Origin: CAWIHK01 sp963835935 | Lineage (GTDB): Bacteria > Bacteroidota > Ignavibacteria > UBA10030 > CAVZMI01 | Reading direction: 5' to 3' | DNA length: 64,000 nucleotides | NCBI GenBank assembly: GCA_963835935.1 | Contig: CAWIHK010000005.1 | Location: 682,001 to 746,000, forward strand | Part shown: in pieces, positions 35,703 to 44,838 of the stretch | Numbering within the stretch: position 1 is the first letter of the stretch | Layout of the letters: each line of letters opens with the position of its first letter | Position numbers and translations under genes: made by a program | The notes under the pieces: model-generated | What the model saw: the letters and a program-made list of their open reading frames with translations, nothing else | Database searches by the model: none | What the model was told of the DNA's origin: nothing

Positions 35703-36461
35703 ATGCCTGAACACGGGTTTATATTCTCTTTAATATTTTTCACCGGTCTTTTTTCGGGCATGGTTGATGCAATAGCCGGTGGGGGCGGGTTAATATCATT
35801 ACCCGTAATTCTTGCTCTTGGAGTTCCTCCTCAAGTTGCATTGGGAACAAATAAATTTCAATCGAGTTTTGGAAGCTTAACAGCATCTTTCTATTACCGG
35901 AAAGAGAACATTGTCTCTATCCGGCAAGCACTTCCTGGAATTATTTTTACTGCTGTTGGAGCTGCTGTAGGGGCGTGGGTAGTTCAACAAGTCGATAATA
36001 AAATACTCTCAGCCATAATACCCATTGCATTGTTGGCGATAGCTATCTATACTATTTTTAGTCCAGCTCTTGGTTTGAAAGAAGAAAGGCCAGTCCTGGG
36101 ACGAATAAGTTTTTATTCCGCAAGCGGTTTGCTTTTAGGTTTTTATGACGGTTTCTTTGGGCCGGGTGTAGGATCTTTCTGGGCAATCGCGTTTGTTGTG
36201 TTAATCGGTTTTGATCTTCAAAAAGCAACTGGATATACAAAAGTTATGAATTTTTCAAGCAATATTATATCATTGGCGGTTTTTATACTCGGAGGTGTGG
36301 TTTGGTTTTCTTATGGTCTTATTATGGCGGCAGGACAAATTATCGGTGCAAGAATTGGCGCGCGTCTCGTAATACGTCGCGGTTCCAGATTTATTCGCCC
36401 TATTTTTCTTTCAATCGTAATCCTGACAATAATAAAATTATTATATTCCCGTTTTGGATAA
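35703..36461 (+). CDS. TauE/SafE-family membrane transporter (YfcA-like)
   Basis: 252 residues with about eight hydrophobic helices. The two halves each begin with the family's Gly-rich motif (GMVDAIAGGGGLISLP and YDGFFGPGVGSFWAI). Proteins of this family export sulfite, sulfoacetate or other small organic anions; the substrate of the YfcA branch is not established. It stands 19 bases before an S9 peptidase gene, but there is no clear functional link. Confidence 0.9.
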   Translation: MPEHGFIFSLIFFTGLFSGMVDAIAGGGGLISLPVILALGVPPQVALGTNKFQSSFGSLTASFYYRKENIVSIRQALPGIIFTAVGAAVGAWVVQQVDNKILSAIIPIALLAIAIYTIFSPALGLKEERPVLGRISFYSASGLLLGFYDGFFGPGVGSFWAIAFVVLIGFDLQKATGYTKVMNFSSNIISLAVFILGGVVWFSYGLIMAAGQIIGARIGARLVIRRGSRFIRPIFLSIVILTIIKLLYSRFG

Positions 36462-36480
36462 TTTCTGAAAGGATGATCCT

Positions 36481-38544
36481 ATGAAAAATATTATTTTCTT
36501 TTTGATCCTAATTGCAGTACCGCTTACAGCACAGAAGCGTGCATTCACGATTGCCGATTTGTATAAAATAAAAACTGTGAGTAATCCGCAATTTTCACCC
36601 GACGGACGCCGTATCGCATTTGTTGAGACGGAAAATTTACTCCAGGAAGGAAAATCGAATTCCGACATCTATATTTGTGATGCCGACGGAACGAATCTGA
36701 AAGCGCTCACAAATAATCCCGCACAGGATTATTCTCCGCAATGGGCAAAGGATGGAAAGTCGATTTATTTTCTATCATCGAGAAAAGATGGAGTACAACT
36801 TTGGCAAGTTCCGACCAATGGTGGTGAACCAACTCAAATCACTTCGCTGTCGATCGGAGTATCAGATTTCGTTCTTACTCCTGATGGTAAAGGATTCGTT
36901 TTCACGGCTGACGTTTATCCTGAATGCGGCGCGGACGATGCAGCAAATAAGAAAATCGAGGATCACGTGACAAATGGACCGATGAATGCACATCTCGCTG
37001 ATCATCTTTTGTATCGGCATTGGACAAGCTGGAAGGATGGAAAACGAACACACACATTATATTATAATTTTGATAAGAAGAAAATCGTCGACTTAACTCC
37101 CGGAGATTTTGACGCTCCTCCATTTTCTCTATCCAGCGCTACGACAGCGATTTCACCGGATGGAAAAGAAGTCTGTTTCGTTTCAAACCATGACAGCAAT
37201 CCGGCAGAATCCACGAACAACGATTTATTTATTGTGCCTCTGGAAGGCGGAGAGGCTGTAAATATTACTGGTTATAACCCGGCGTATGATGGCGACCCTG
37301 CTTATTCTCCCGATGGACGGTATATCGCTTATCGAACTCAGTTAATTCCTGGTTATGAATCTGATCTATTACGATTGGCTATTTATGACCGTGTAACAAA
37401 AAAACATCAGATAATTACAGAAGAGTTTAATAATTGGATTGATGATTTTCAATGGTCGCCGGATTCGCGAAGAATATTTTTTACTGCCGATGTGAAAGGC
37501 CATGTTCCTTTGTATTCAATCGATCTCAATACAAAACAAATTACACCGGTGATCGATGTGAAAACCATAAATTCTTTTTCACTATCGCCAATGGGTCGGA
37601 CAATTGCATTTGTCCGGCGTTCAGTCGGCGATCCGACTGAATTGTTTACGTCGACGGTTCATGGTACATATTTACAGCAATTGACCTTCTTCAATAAACC
37701 GATTGAGGATTCGGTTGATATCCGTTCTGCTGAGGAACTATGGATCGATTCTCCTACAGGTTCGAAAATTCATACGTTCGTCGTGAAGCCGCATAATTTT
37801 GATTCGACAAAAAAATATCCATTGATAGTCAATGTTCATGGCGGGCCGCAATCACAATGGGAAGATGCATTTCGAGGTGATTGGCAGGTCTATCCGGGTG
37901 CGGGTTATATAGTCGCATTCTCAAATCCACACGGCTCGACCGGTTATGGCCAGGAATTTACAGCAGAAATTTCGAAAGATTGGGGAGGCATGGTTTATCA
38001 GGATCTTATGGCTGTCACCGATTCTCTCGCAAAACTTCCATTTGTAGATAAAGAAAAAATGGGTGCCATGGGTTGGTCGTATGGCGGTTATATGATGATG
38101 TGGCTTGAAGGACATACCGATCGCTTCAAGGCAATCGCTGCGATGATGGGAGTTTATCACTTAACTTCGATGTATGGTGCTACGGAAGAATTATGGTTTC
38201 CGCAATGGGATTTGAACGGTACGCCATGGACTTCAGATTTTTATCAAAGATGGTCTCCCAGTAATTTTGTAAAGAACTTCAAAACCCCTTGCTTGGTAAT
38301 TACAGGTGAGAAAGATTACCGTGTTCCATATACTCAGAGTCTCGAATTTTTTACCGCTTTGCAAAAGATGAATGTTCCATCGCGTTTAATAGTTTTTCAA
38401 GACGACGGTCATTGGCCGAACGGAGTAAAATCGATGCCTCTTTATTATAACGCGCATCTTGATTGGTTCCATAAATATTTAGGCGGTGATCCGGCTCCAT
38501 ACGACATGATCAAAATGATTCGAAATGAAGCGTATGAGAAATAA
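36481..38544 (+). CDS. S9C acylaminoacyl-peptidase-like serine protease
   Basis: 687 residues with a signal peptide, an N-terminal WD40-like propeller (about 25-400; PQFSPDGRRIAF, PAYSPDGRYIAY and similar blades) and a prolyl-oligopeptidase catalytic domain. Triad: Ser533 in GWSYGGYM, Asp612 in GEKDYRVP and His644 in DDGHWP. Removes acylated or dipeptide units from the N-terminus of oligopeptides in the periplasm. The third exopeptidase of the window (with the S46 and DPP-IV-like genes), consistent with peptide scavenging. Confidence 0.92.
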   Translation: MKNIIFFLILIAVPLTAQKRAFTIADLYKIKTVSNPQFSPDGRRIAFVETENLLQEGKSNSDIYICDADGTNLKALTNNPAQDYSPQWAKDGKSIYFLSSRKDGVQLWQVPTNGGEPTQITSLSIGVSDFVLTPDGKGFVFTADVYPECGADDAANKKIEDHVTNGPMNAHLADHLLYRHWTSWKDGKRTHTLYYNFDKKKIVDLTPGDFDAPPFSLSSATTAISPDGKEVCFVSNHDSNPAESTNNDLFIVPLEGGEAVNITGYNPAYDGDPAYSPDGRYIAYRTQLIPGYESDLLRLAIYDRVTKKHQIITEEFNNWIDDFQWSPDSRRIFFTADVKGHVPLYSIDLNTKQITPVIDVKTINSFSLSPMGRTIAFVRRSVGDPTELFTSTVHGTYLQQLTFFNKPIEDSVDIRSAEELWIDSPTGSKIHTFVVKPHNFDSTKKYPLIVNVHGGPQSQWEDAFRGDWQVYPGAGYIVAFSNPHGSTGYGQEFTAEISKDWGGMVYQDLMAVTDSLAKLPFVDKEKMGAMGWSYGGYMMMWLEGHTDRFKAIAAMMGVYHLTSMYGATEELWFPQWDLNGTPWTSDFYQRWSPSNFVKNFKTPCLVITGEKDYRVPYTQSLEFFTALQKMNVPSRLIVFQDDGHWPNGVKSMPLYYNAHLDWFHKYLGGDPAPYDMIKMIRNEAYEK

Positions 38545-38691
38545 GCGTTAAAGAAAATAGGAAAATTATTTCGCCGGCCATATTTATCAAGGCAGGATGA
38601 ATTGTATTATTTTTTTATCTGGCAAAATTGAATTCCGCAAAATTCAAAACTCTTAACACTGGCAGCGATAGCCTTCCGGAGGATTAAAGGA

Positions 38692-38759
38692 AAACACCCC
38701 AAAACGTTTCTCTGTGGAGGAGGTCCCGTACCTTCCTTCGATTCGCGCTTGGGGTGTTT
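38692..38759. ncRNA. Unidentified structured intergenic element
   Basis: Perfect 11-base outer arms (38692-38702 and 38749-38759) enclose about 46 bases that can form an inner, mostly paired stem (GGAGGAGGT with ACCTTCCTT). It lies in the 296-base gap between the convergent S9 peptidase and lipoprotein genes, where a terminator would be expected, but it is larger and more structured than a terminator and has no T-tract on either side. No known RNA family is recognised. Confidence 0.4.
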
Positions 38760-38840
38760 CAAAATGTCTTTCAAAGAACAGATAATGAAGAATTAAATAC
38801 GGAAATTATCTGCATTCTCGACCTTGACCTTAATCTTATT

Positions 38841-39377
38841 CTATCTTCTTCCCCTTCCAAAATGACCGCCAAATCCGAATCCACCATAGCCTCGGAAATA
38901 TGAATGTGGATAATAAATGTGCGATGAATAAAAATGCGGATAATAATAGTACGTAAAGCCTACCGACCAAAATGGATAGTAATAAGGATCATAACATGCC
39001 CAATATGGCCAGTATGGATAGTAAACCCATGAATCTGGTTCTTCGCTTATCGTGTTAATCGGTTTATTAGCGTATGCATGTTCATTCCCGCTGTTGATCA
39101 TTGTCTGAATTACACTATCACTCACTCCGGCTTTTTGCAGGTCAAGAATATCTTGTGTTGAAAGAGTAAAGACGGAACGAGTGGCATAAATCTGGGCTAT
39201 GACCAAACTATCACTCACTCCTTCTTGCGACATGGTGATAACATCTTTCACCGTCATTTGATGTGTGGGTTGAGCTGGTTCATCGCGTTTTTCGTACATC
39301 CCATGGTATCCAGCCATACAACCTTGCAGTGCAAATGCCACCACCAGGATTCCGACGAGATACATTGTATTTTTCAT
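38841..39377 (-). CDS. Tyr-rich lipoprotein with two short helical repeats
   Basis: 178 residues from ATG 39377. A lipoprotein signal peptide ends at LQGC. Two copies of a 25-residue repeat follow, MTVKDVITMSQEGVSDSLVIAQI and a second starting LSTQDILDLQKAGVSDSVIQTMI, a pattern common in exported proteins of FCB and related bacteria. The C-terminal third is very rich in Tyr, Trp, Phe, His and Gly (repeated YYPxW and HFxxGRGRR) and is probably disordered or surface-exposed. Function unknown. The in-frame ATG at 39404 is less likely because it adds charged residues before the signal. Confidence 0.75.
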   Translation of the reverse strand: MKNTMYLVGILVVAFALQGCMAGYHGMYEKRDEPAQPTHQMTVKDVITMSQEGVSDSLVIAQIYATRSVFTLSTQDILDLQKAGVSDSVIQTMINSGNEHAYANKPINTISEEPDSWVYYPYWPYWACYDPYYYPFWSVGFTYYYYPHFYSSHIYYPHSYFRGYGGFGFGGHFGRGRR

Positions 39378-39449
39378 TGTTGTCCCCTTTTTGAAATTGA
39401 ACATACTTGCTTTTCTTCCCTTTTCTCGAGATATTTATTCGTTCCTTTT

Positions 39450-39523
39450 GCGCCCGTAGCTCAATTGGATAGAGCATTGGTCTTCGGAACCAACGGTTGG
39501 GGGTTCAAGTCCCTCCGGGCGTA
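39450..39523 (+). tRNA. tRNA-Arg (anticodon TCG)
   Basis: A complete cloverleaf: acceptor GCGCCCG with CGGGCGT (G1-T72 wobble), D-arm AGCTC..GAGC, anticodon arm TTGGT-CTTCGGA-ACCAA with TCG at positions 34-36, T-arm GGGGGTTCAAGTCCC. It reads CGA. The discriminator base is A and the CCA end is not encoded. It stands alone, between the lipoprotein gene and tadA; TadA modifies the other CGN-reading tRNA-Arg(ACG). Confidence 0.95.
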
Positions 39524-39739
39524 CAGTTTATTTTCCCCTGGCTGATTCTTCGATGAAAATAAATTCTTTCACGACCTATCTCCATCCCCGGCGTTTCTCC
39601 AACTCTATATAAAAGACATGATTCATGCCAAAAATAATAATGTTATTTTTCTTTATTTTTTCAGTTTTTTCATATATCATTTTAATTGTTGTCTATTTTC
39701 TTGAACATTTATATGTGTACAATGTTAGACAGAGGTGAG

Positions 39740-40201
39740 ATGACGGAGCATGAGAAATGGATGGAAGCCGCGTATCGTGAAGCGGTGCGAGCTTTTGATG
39801 AAAATGAAGTTCCGGTCGGTGCGGTTATTGTGTTTAATGGTTCTATAATAGCGAAAGGTCACAACCAGGTTGAAACGCTGCGTGATCCGACAGCGCATGC
39901 TGAGATTATTGCAATTACAGCAGCGGCTTCTTATTTACATTCGAAATGGCTGGAACAGTGCACGCTGTATGCAACAATCGAACCATGCGTTATGTGTACC
40001 GGAGCAATGGTGCTGGCAAGAATTCCAACAGTCGTGTTTGGCGCTTACGATCCGAAAGCCGGAGCTTGCGGAACACTCTTTAATCTAGCTCATGAAGAAA
40101 AATTAAATCACCAAATCAATACCATTGGCGGTGTGCTGGACGAAAAGTGTGGTGCGTTAATGAAAGAATTTTTTATGATGAAAAGAAAAAATGGAAAATA
40201 A
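39740..40201 (+). CDS. tadA: tRNA-specific adenosine deaminase
   Basis: Deaminates A34 of tRNA-Arg(ACG) to inosine. 153 residues from ATG 39740, with an AGAGGTGAG ribosome site and the normal start MTEHEKWM; earlier in-frame codons encode an unrelated hydrophobic string. Zinc site: H53-A-E55 and P-C83-x2-C86. The substrate-binding C-terminus ends in a basic KRKNGK tail. Single gene, convergent with prfA. Confidence 0.93.
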   Translation: MTEHEKWMEAAYREAVRAFDENEVPVGAVIVFNGSIIAKGHNQVETLRDPTAHAEIIAITAAASYLHSKWLEQCTLYATIEPCVMCTGAMVLARIPTVVFGAYDPKAGACGTLFNLAHEEKLNHQINTIGGVLDEKCGALMKEFFMMKRKNGK

Positions 40202-40233
40202 TATTTCTATCGGATTGAAACTCCAACTCTAAT

Positions 40234-41301
40234 TTATTTATCCGCTTTTAATTTCTCGGCCCGATCTGCCATCTGCAATTGTTCAATGATCCCTTCAATC
40301 TTTCCATCCATAATTTCAGAAAGATTGTAAAGTGTAAGCCCGATGCGATGATCGGTCAATCGATTTTGGGGGAAATTATAAGTTCGAATCTTATCGCTTC
40401 TATCGCCGCTCTTCACCATCGTGCGGCGTTGTTCGGTGATGGCGCTATTTTGTTCCTGCAATTTTATTTCATATAATTTTGCACGCAGCATTTTCATAGC
40501 ATGCTCGCGATTTTTTAATTGCGACCGTTCCTGCTGACATGCGACAACAACACCGCTCGGTTTGTGCGTAATGCGTACGGCGGTTTCTACTTTATTGACA
40601 TTCTGTCCGCCTTTTCCTCCCGAACGATATGTATCGAATTCTAAATCTGCCGGATTTATTTCTATCTCAACATCCTCCACTTCCGGAAGCACTGCAACGG
40701 TTGCGGCCGACGTGTGCACTCTGCCTTGTGCTTCGGTCTCCGGAACTCTTTGAACTCGGTGAACACCGCTTTCAAATTTCATCATGCCATAAACGCCATT
40801 GCCAGTTACGCCAAAGATTACTTCTTTAAATCCTCTCTGGCCTGTTTCATTTGAATCGATAAGTTCTACGGTCCAATTTTTTCGTTCGGCTAATCGCGTG
40901 TACATTCTAAACAAATCTGCCGCAAATAATGCCGCTTCATCGCCGCCGGTCCCGGCACGGATTTCCACGATAGTATTTTTATCATCATTCGGGTCTTTTG
41001 GGATGAGCAGAGTTTTAAGTTCTTCCTCAAGCTGTTCCTGCCGCAATCTCAGTTCTTTTAATTCAGTCAGAGCAAGCGAAGTTAATTCCGGATCCGTTGC
41101 GGTGTCGACAAGTTCCTTGCTTCCGGCAAGATCGTTTATCACTTTCTCGTATTGTTCAAGCGTCTTGACGATCGGTGTCAATTCCGTATGTTCTTTACCG
41201 AGCTCGCGGAATTTTTTCTGGTCGGCCACGACATTCGGATCGGAGAGTAAATTTGTAATTTCTGTGTATCGCTCTCTAATATGTGCAAGTCGTTCAAGCA
41301 T
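40234..41301 (-). CDS. prfA: Peptide chain release factor 1
   Basis: Terminates translation at UAA and UAG. 355 residues from the ATG at 41301, the usual RF1 start (MLERLAHIRERY). The codon-reading PxT motif is PET at 187-189 in RVPETEAQGR, and the peptidyl-hydrolysis motif GGQ is at 231-233. The region ERSDKIRTYNFPQNR-like and the C-terminal helix match RF1 rather than RF2, and no RF2-type frameshift is present. It overlaps the DUF1385 gene's stop by 8 bases. Confidence 0.96.
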   Translation of the reverse strand: MLERLAHIRERYTEITNLLSDPNVVADQKKFRELGKEHTELTPIVKTLEQYEKVINDLAGSKELVDTATDPELTSLALTELKELRLRQEQLEEELKTLLIPKDPNDDKNTIVEIRAGTGGDEAALFAADLFRMYTRLAERKNWTVELIDSNETGQRGFKEVIFGVTGNGVYGMMKFESGVHRVQRVPETEAQGRVHTSAATVAVLPEVEDVEIEINPADLEFDTYRSGGKGGQNVNKVETAVRITHKPSGVVVACQQERSQLKNREHAMKMLRAKLYEIKLQEQNSAITEQRRTMVKSGDRSDKIRTYNFPQNRLTDHRIGLTLYNLSEIMDGKIEGIIEQLQMADRAEKLKADK

Positions 41302-42232
41302 TTGTGATGTTGTCCTCTTCATCCAAAGAAGCTCGCACTGCCGCGATTGCTACTTCTAATTGATCGTCACTAGGTTCTCGGGTTGTAATCCGTTGAAGCC
41401 ACAATCCCGGCGCTATTACAATCCGTCCGGGAATTGTTGAACTATATCGTGCGGAAATTTTAATGCATTCATACGATATTCCTCCGATAATCGGAATCAT
41501 CGGAAGATGCGTCGCGAGGCGGAGAGAAAGAGTAAGTTTACCTATCGCTGATAATAAAAATACATCGAATAAAGCGAAGAATATTATTGCCGAGAACGCA
41601 ACGATAAATAAAAAGCTCGTTCCACAACGAGGATGAAAACGCGGATATCGCCTTGCTTCTGCGACCTCCAGTTTTCCGCCTACTTCATACGCAAAAATAG
41701 ATTTATGCTCGGCGCCATGATATTCGAATAATCTCCGCACATCTTTTAAATACGATATACTCCAAAGATAGAGAATAAGAATAACCAGACGAATGCCTCC
41801 CGCCAAGAGATTGAAAGCAATCGCATTTTGTTCAATCGAAAAAAGGCGCGTTGTGAGGAATAGCGGGGTGGCAAAAAAGACAAGGATTGCCCCTGAAAAT
41901 GCTACAACCATTGTTAGAAAAAGGGTGATGTTTGATTGAGTTTTATTCTCCTTTGGATCAACATCCTGCATTGCCATTTCCGCGGAAAAATTCAAGGTTT
42001 TCATGCCGATAAAAAGCATTTCGATAATTCCTACAGCTCCGCGGAGAATGGGTAGTTTAAACAACGGATATCGGCTGCTAAGGGGTTGAAAAGGTTCTTT
42101 CTTTAATATAATTTCACCACTTGCACGCCTAATAGCAGTCGCAATAGACCTCTTCCCACGGATCATTACGCCTTCAATAACTGCCTGCCCGCCAACTGCA
42201 ATAGAATCGTTTGTATTATTTCGATTTTTCAT
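41294..42232 (-). CDS. DUF1385 membrane protein
   Basis: 312 residues. The family hallmark VGGQAVIEGVMIRGK is at the N-terminus, followed by four to five membrane helices with YLKDVRRLFEYHGAEHKSIFAYE and RFHPRCGTSFLF between them. DUF1385 genes are very often next to prfA, as here, and in some phyla near the methyltransferase prmC, yet their function is not known. The end overlaps the prfA start by 8 bases. Confidence 0.9.
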   Translation of the reverse strand: MKNRNNTNDSIAVGGQAVIEGVMIRGKRSIATAIRRASGEIILKKEPFQPLSSRYPLFKLPILRGAVGIIEMLFIGMKTLNFSAEMAMQDVDPKENKTQSNITLFLTMVVAFSGAILVFFATPLFLTTRLFSIEQNAIAFNLLAGGIRLVILILYLWSISYLKDVRRLFEYHGAEHKSIFAYEVGGKLEVAEARRYPRFHPRCGTSFLFIVAFSAIIFFALFDVFLLSAIGKLTLSLRLATHLPMIPIIGGISYECIKISARYSSTIPGRIVIAPGLWLQRITTREPSDDQLEVAIAAVRASLDEEDNITNA

Positions 42233-42311
42233 AGAATTAAATATACGAAAAGTATAAATGGATTTCTAATCTTTTCTCTAGACATGGAAAAGAACGATAT
42301 ATAAAAAAAAT

Positions 42312-43697
42312 TCAATCTGCGTCAATTTTATATTTTTTTAAAAGACGATAAAGAGTTGCTCTTCCGATTTTCATCCGCTCCGCCGTTTCGGCGATGTTGC
42401 CGTTTGTAACTTTGAGTGCATGGCGGATGTATGCCTCCCGAACTTTATCGAAAGAAATGACGCCGTCAATATCTGAAAACAGAGTAAGGTCTTTAGCGTC
42501 ACCGGTGGTCGGAGATGCCAGCGTTTGGAGAGACAAAGGAAGATCTGTTTCGGTAATTGTGGTAGTGTCGGTCATGACAACAGCACGCTGAACCGCATGC
42601 TCGAGTTCTCGAACATTCCCCGGCCATGAATACTCGAGCATCATCTTCAAGGCTTTCCGTGAAATTTTCATCCCTGATTTGCCATGTTCTTTCGAAAATT
42701 CGGTGAGGAAATGTTCAACCAGTAGAAGGATGTCGGACCGTCGCTGGCGTAGCGGCGGAATCATGATGGGAAACATTGCGAGACGGAAATATAAATCTTC
42801 TCTGAAGAGTTTTTGTTTTACCATATCGCTTAAATCGCGGTTGGTTGCAAAAATCAATCTCGCGTCTGTTGTAAGTGTTTCGTTGCTGCCGATGCGTTCG
42901 AATTGTTTGGTTTGAATGACTCTCAGAAGTTTCGCTTGAAGGGAAATATCGAGTTCCCCGATTTCATCGAGGAAAATAGTCCCGCCGTTGGCTTGTTCGA
43001 ATTTTCCGATCCGCCGTTGATAAGCGCCAGTAAACGATCCTTTTTCATGGCCAAAGAATTCACTTTCCAACAAATCTTTTGGAATAGAAGCACAATTCAC
43101 AACTACAAATGGTCCATCCTTCCGATGGCCGTTATAATGTATCGCGCGGGCGATTAGTTCTTTTCCGGTTCCACTCTCACCAAGGACAAGCACGCACAAA
43201 TCATTTTGTCTAACTTTTTCCATCAACCGGAATACTTCCTTCATCTCACCGCTTTCGGAAATAATTTTTTCGAAGTGAATTTTTTTATCAAGCGATTCTC
43301 GCAGCAATTCTACTTCATGTGTAAGGTCGGCGATTTGAAGCGCATTCCGAACTGCAATTTCAAGTTTGACAAAATCAACCGGTTTTGTGAAATAATCTGT
43401 CGCACCAAGTTTGAATGTTTCGATGGCAACTTCAATACGGCCCTGTGCGGACAACATGATGACGGGAATTGCGGGGAATCGATTTTTAATTTCTTTCAAT
43501 GTTTCCACACCGCCGATACCGGGCATCATCACATCAAGAATGATGAGGGAAGGAAGATTTTCATCCAGGGCTTTGAGACAATCTTCGCCGCTTGAAAACA
43601 TCCGTGCTTTGTAACCCCATTTGCGCGTAAAAGTGAATTCAAGAATTGTGGAGATGGAAGGTTCGTCCTCAACAATAAATATTAATCTGTCTGCCAC
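42312..43697 (-). CDS. NtrC-type sigma-54 response regulator
   Basis: 461 residues: receiver (D55 in LIILDVMMPG, Lys in FTKPVD), AAA+ ATPase with Walker A GESGTGKE (173-180) and the sigma-54 loop reading GSFTGA instead of GAFTGA (220-225), Walker B FLDEIGEL, and a Fis-type helix-turn-helix at the C-terminus (NIAETAERMKIGRATLYRLL). Activates promoters of the -24/-12 class. It is preceded by a soluble histidine kinase gene and, beyond it, by the divergent fibre cluster, which has a sigma-54-like promoter; regulation of that cluster is the most natural inference. Confidence 0.93.
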   Translation of the reverse strand: MADRLIFIVEDEPSISTILEFTFTRKWGYKARMFSSGEDCLKALDENLPSLIILDVMMPGIGGVETLKEIKNRFPAIPVIMLSAQGRIEVAIETFKLGATDYFTKPVDFVKLEIAVRNALQIADLTHEVELLRESLDKKIHFEKIISESGEMKEVFRLMEKVRQNDLCVLVLGESGTGKELIARAIHYNGHRKDGPFVVVNCASIPKDLLESEFFGHEKGSFTGAYQRRIGKFEQANGGTIFLDEIGELDISLQAKLLRVIQTKQFERIGSNETLTTDARLIFATNRDLSDMVKQKLFREDLYFRLAMFPIMIPPLRQRRSDILLLVEHFLTEFSKEHGKSGMKISRKALKMMLEYSWPGNVRELEHAVQRAVVMTDTTTITETDLPLSLQTLASPTTGDAKDLTLFSDIDGVISFDKVREAYIRHALKVTNGNIAETAERMKIGRATLYRLLKKYKIDAD

Positions 43698-43751
43698 CGC
43701 GAATATCCCGGAAATTAATGACGGTTTTGCAGCATTTCGAGCGCACAGAAC

Positions 43752-44507
43752 TTAGGCAGTGGGAGAAGAACTCGAACTGCGCGGGAATCTGACGCTGAAG
43801 GTAGTGCCAATATTTTCCTGACTGCGAACAGTTATACTACCACCTTGAAGTTCGACAAGATGTTTCACAATTGCAAGTCCTAACCCGGCTCCCGGGACTT
43901 CTATGCTATTATGTTTCACTCTGTAGAATTTTTCGAAGATATATGGCAGGTCTGCCGCGGGTATTCCAACTCCGGTATCGCGAATCCAGGCTTCGGCAGC
44001 TCGCTCGTTAAAACGCGCTCCCACCCAGATGTGTCCTCCCGCCTTTGTAAATTTAATAGCATTATATAAAAGTTGGAAGATAATCTGCTGAAATTGCTGT
44101 AAATCGATGAGAGCAGGAGCTTCATTACTTTCAAATTCTGTTGTAAGGTCAATTCCTTTTATGGCCGCCGAATGCCGTAATTTTTGCACAACAAATTCCA
44201 TCGGCGGTATTAAGTCTTCTGTTGCAAGTTCAACTTGAGTACTTCCTCGTTCCAATAACGAAATATCGAGAAGGTTATTAATGAGCGATGAAAGTCTTTC
44301 GCTTTCCGAAAGAATTATGCGTGCGAATTTTTGCCGAGTAATTATAGGCATCTCCGGATCGTCGATAATTAGTTCGGCAAATCCCATAATTGATGTCAGC
44401 GGAGTTCGAAATTCATGAGAGAGACGGGAGGAAACTACTCCATCAGTATTCTCAATCGATTTCGTTATCTGATGTTGATAACGGCTTTGGAGTTCTTTTC
44501 TATCCAT
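43752..44507 (-). CDS. Soluble sensor-less histidine kinase
   Basis: 251 residues from ATG 44507. HisKA with His31 in SHEFRTPLTSIMGF, then a complete HATPase: N-box YNAIKFTKAGG, G1 DTGVGIP, F-box FEKFYRV, G2 GAGLGLAIVKH. There is no transmembrane segment and no sensor domain before the HisKA, so the input must come from a partner. It is 54 bases upstream of, and in the same direction as, the NtrC-type regulator, forming a two-component pair. Confidence 0.92.
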   Translation of the reverse strand: MDRKELQSRYQHQITKSIENTDGVVSSRLSHEFRTPLTSIMGFAELIIDDPEMPIITRQKFARIILSESERLSSLINNLLDISLLERGSTQVELATEDLIPPMEFVVQKLRHSAAIKGIDLTTEFESNEAPALIDLQQFQQIIFQLLYNAIKFTKAGGHIWVGARFNERAAEAWIRDTGVGIPAADLPYIFEKFYRVKHNSIEVPGAGLGLAIVKHLVELQGGSITVRSQENIGTTFSVRFPRSSSSSPTA

Positions 44508-44759
44508 GTTTTTTCTTCTACCGCAATAAATAAATGATTGCAATTTTTTAGCCCACGAAAGTAAATCTTTCGATTATTTCGCATATTTCTCCCCAAGGGA
44601 TTTCTTCTCACGAAGCGATGCCTTCGGCAGGAAGTGGGCAACTATTCTTCCCACAAACAAACGATTCTATTAAACAAGAGACGTGCCAATAATAAAACCC
44701 AATTAAAATAAGGTGTTTTAAAGGTTTTTTTTGCCGTTTGTATCATAATGATAGTTGTA

Positions 44760-44788
44760 TTGACATTCAAAATGATTTATTATATATT
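44760..44788 (+). promoter_or_regulatory. Strong sigma-70-type promoter before the fibre cluster
   Basis: TTGACA (44760-44765), 17 bases, TATATT (44783-44788). Transcription would start near 44795 and meet a terminator at 44839-44870, so on its own it would yield an RNA of about 75 bases. Confidence 0.55.
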
Positions 44789-44790
44789 TA

Positions 44791-44820
44791 ACTCATATTC
44801 TAATGGTTATTAATATGAGT
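44791..44820. promoter_or_regulatory. Inverted repeat, possible activator or operator site
   Basis: Perfect 9-base arms ACTCATATT (44791-44799) and AATATGAGT (44812-44820), 12 bases apart. It lies about 75-100 bases upstream of the sigma-54-like box, a common distance for enhancer sites of NtrC-type proteins, and at the start of the RNA expected from the promoter at 44760. The half-site recurs imperfectly at 44833-44840. Confidence 0.45.
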
Positions 44821-44838
44821 CATATTTCTCACTATGAG

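Noticed and set aside
38692..38759. Signal recognition particle RNA or tmRNA
   Set aside because: The conserved SRP loop (GGTCAGGTCCGGAAGG) and tmRNA ends are absent on both strands.
41302..41322. Upstream ATG for prfA
   Set aside because: It adds seven residues before the usual RF1 start MLERL and deepens the overlap with DUF1385 without a better ribosome site.
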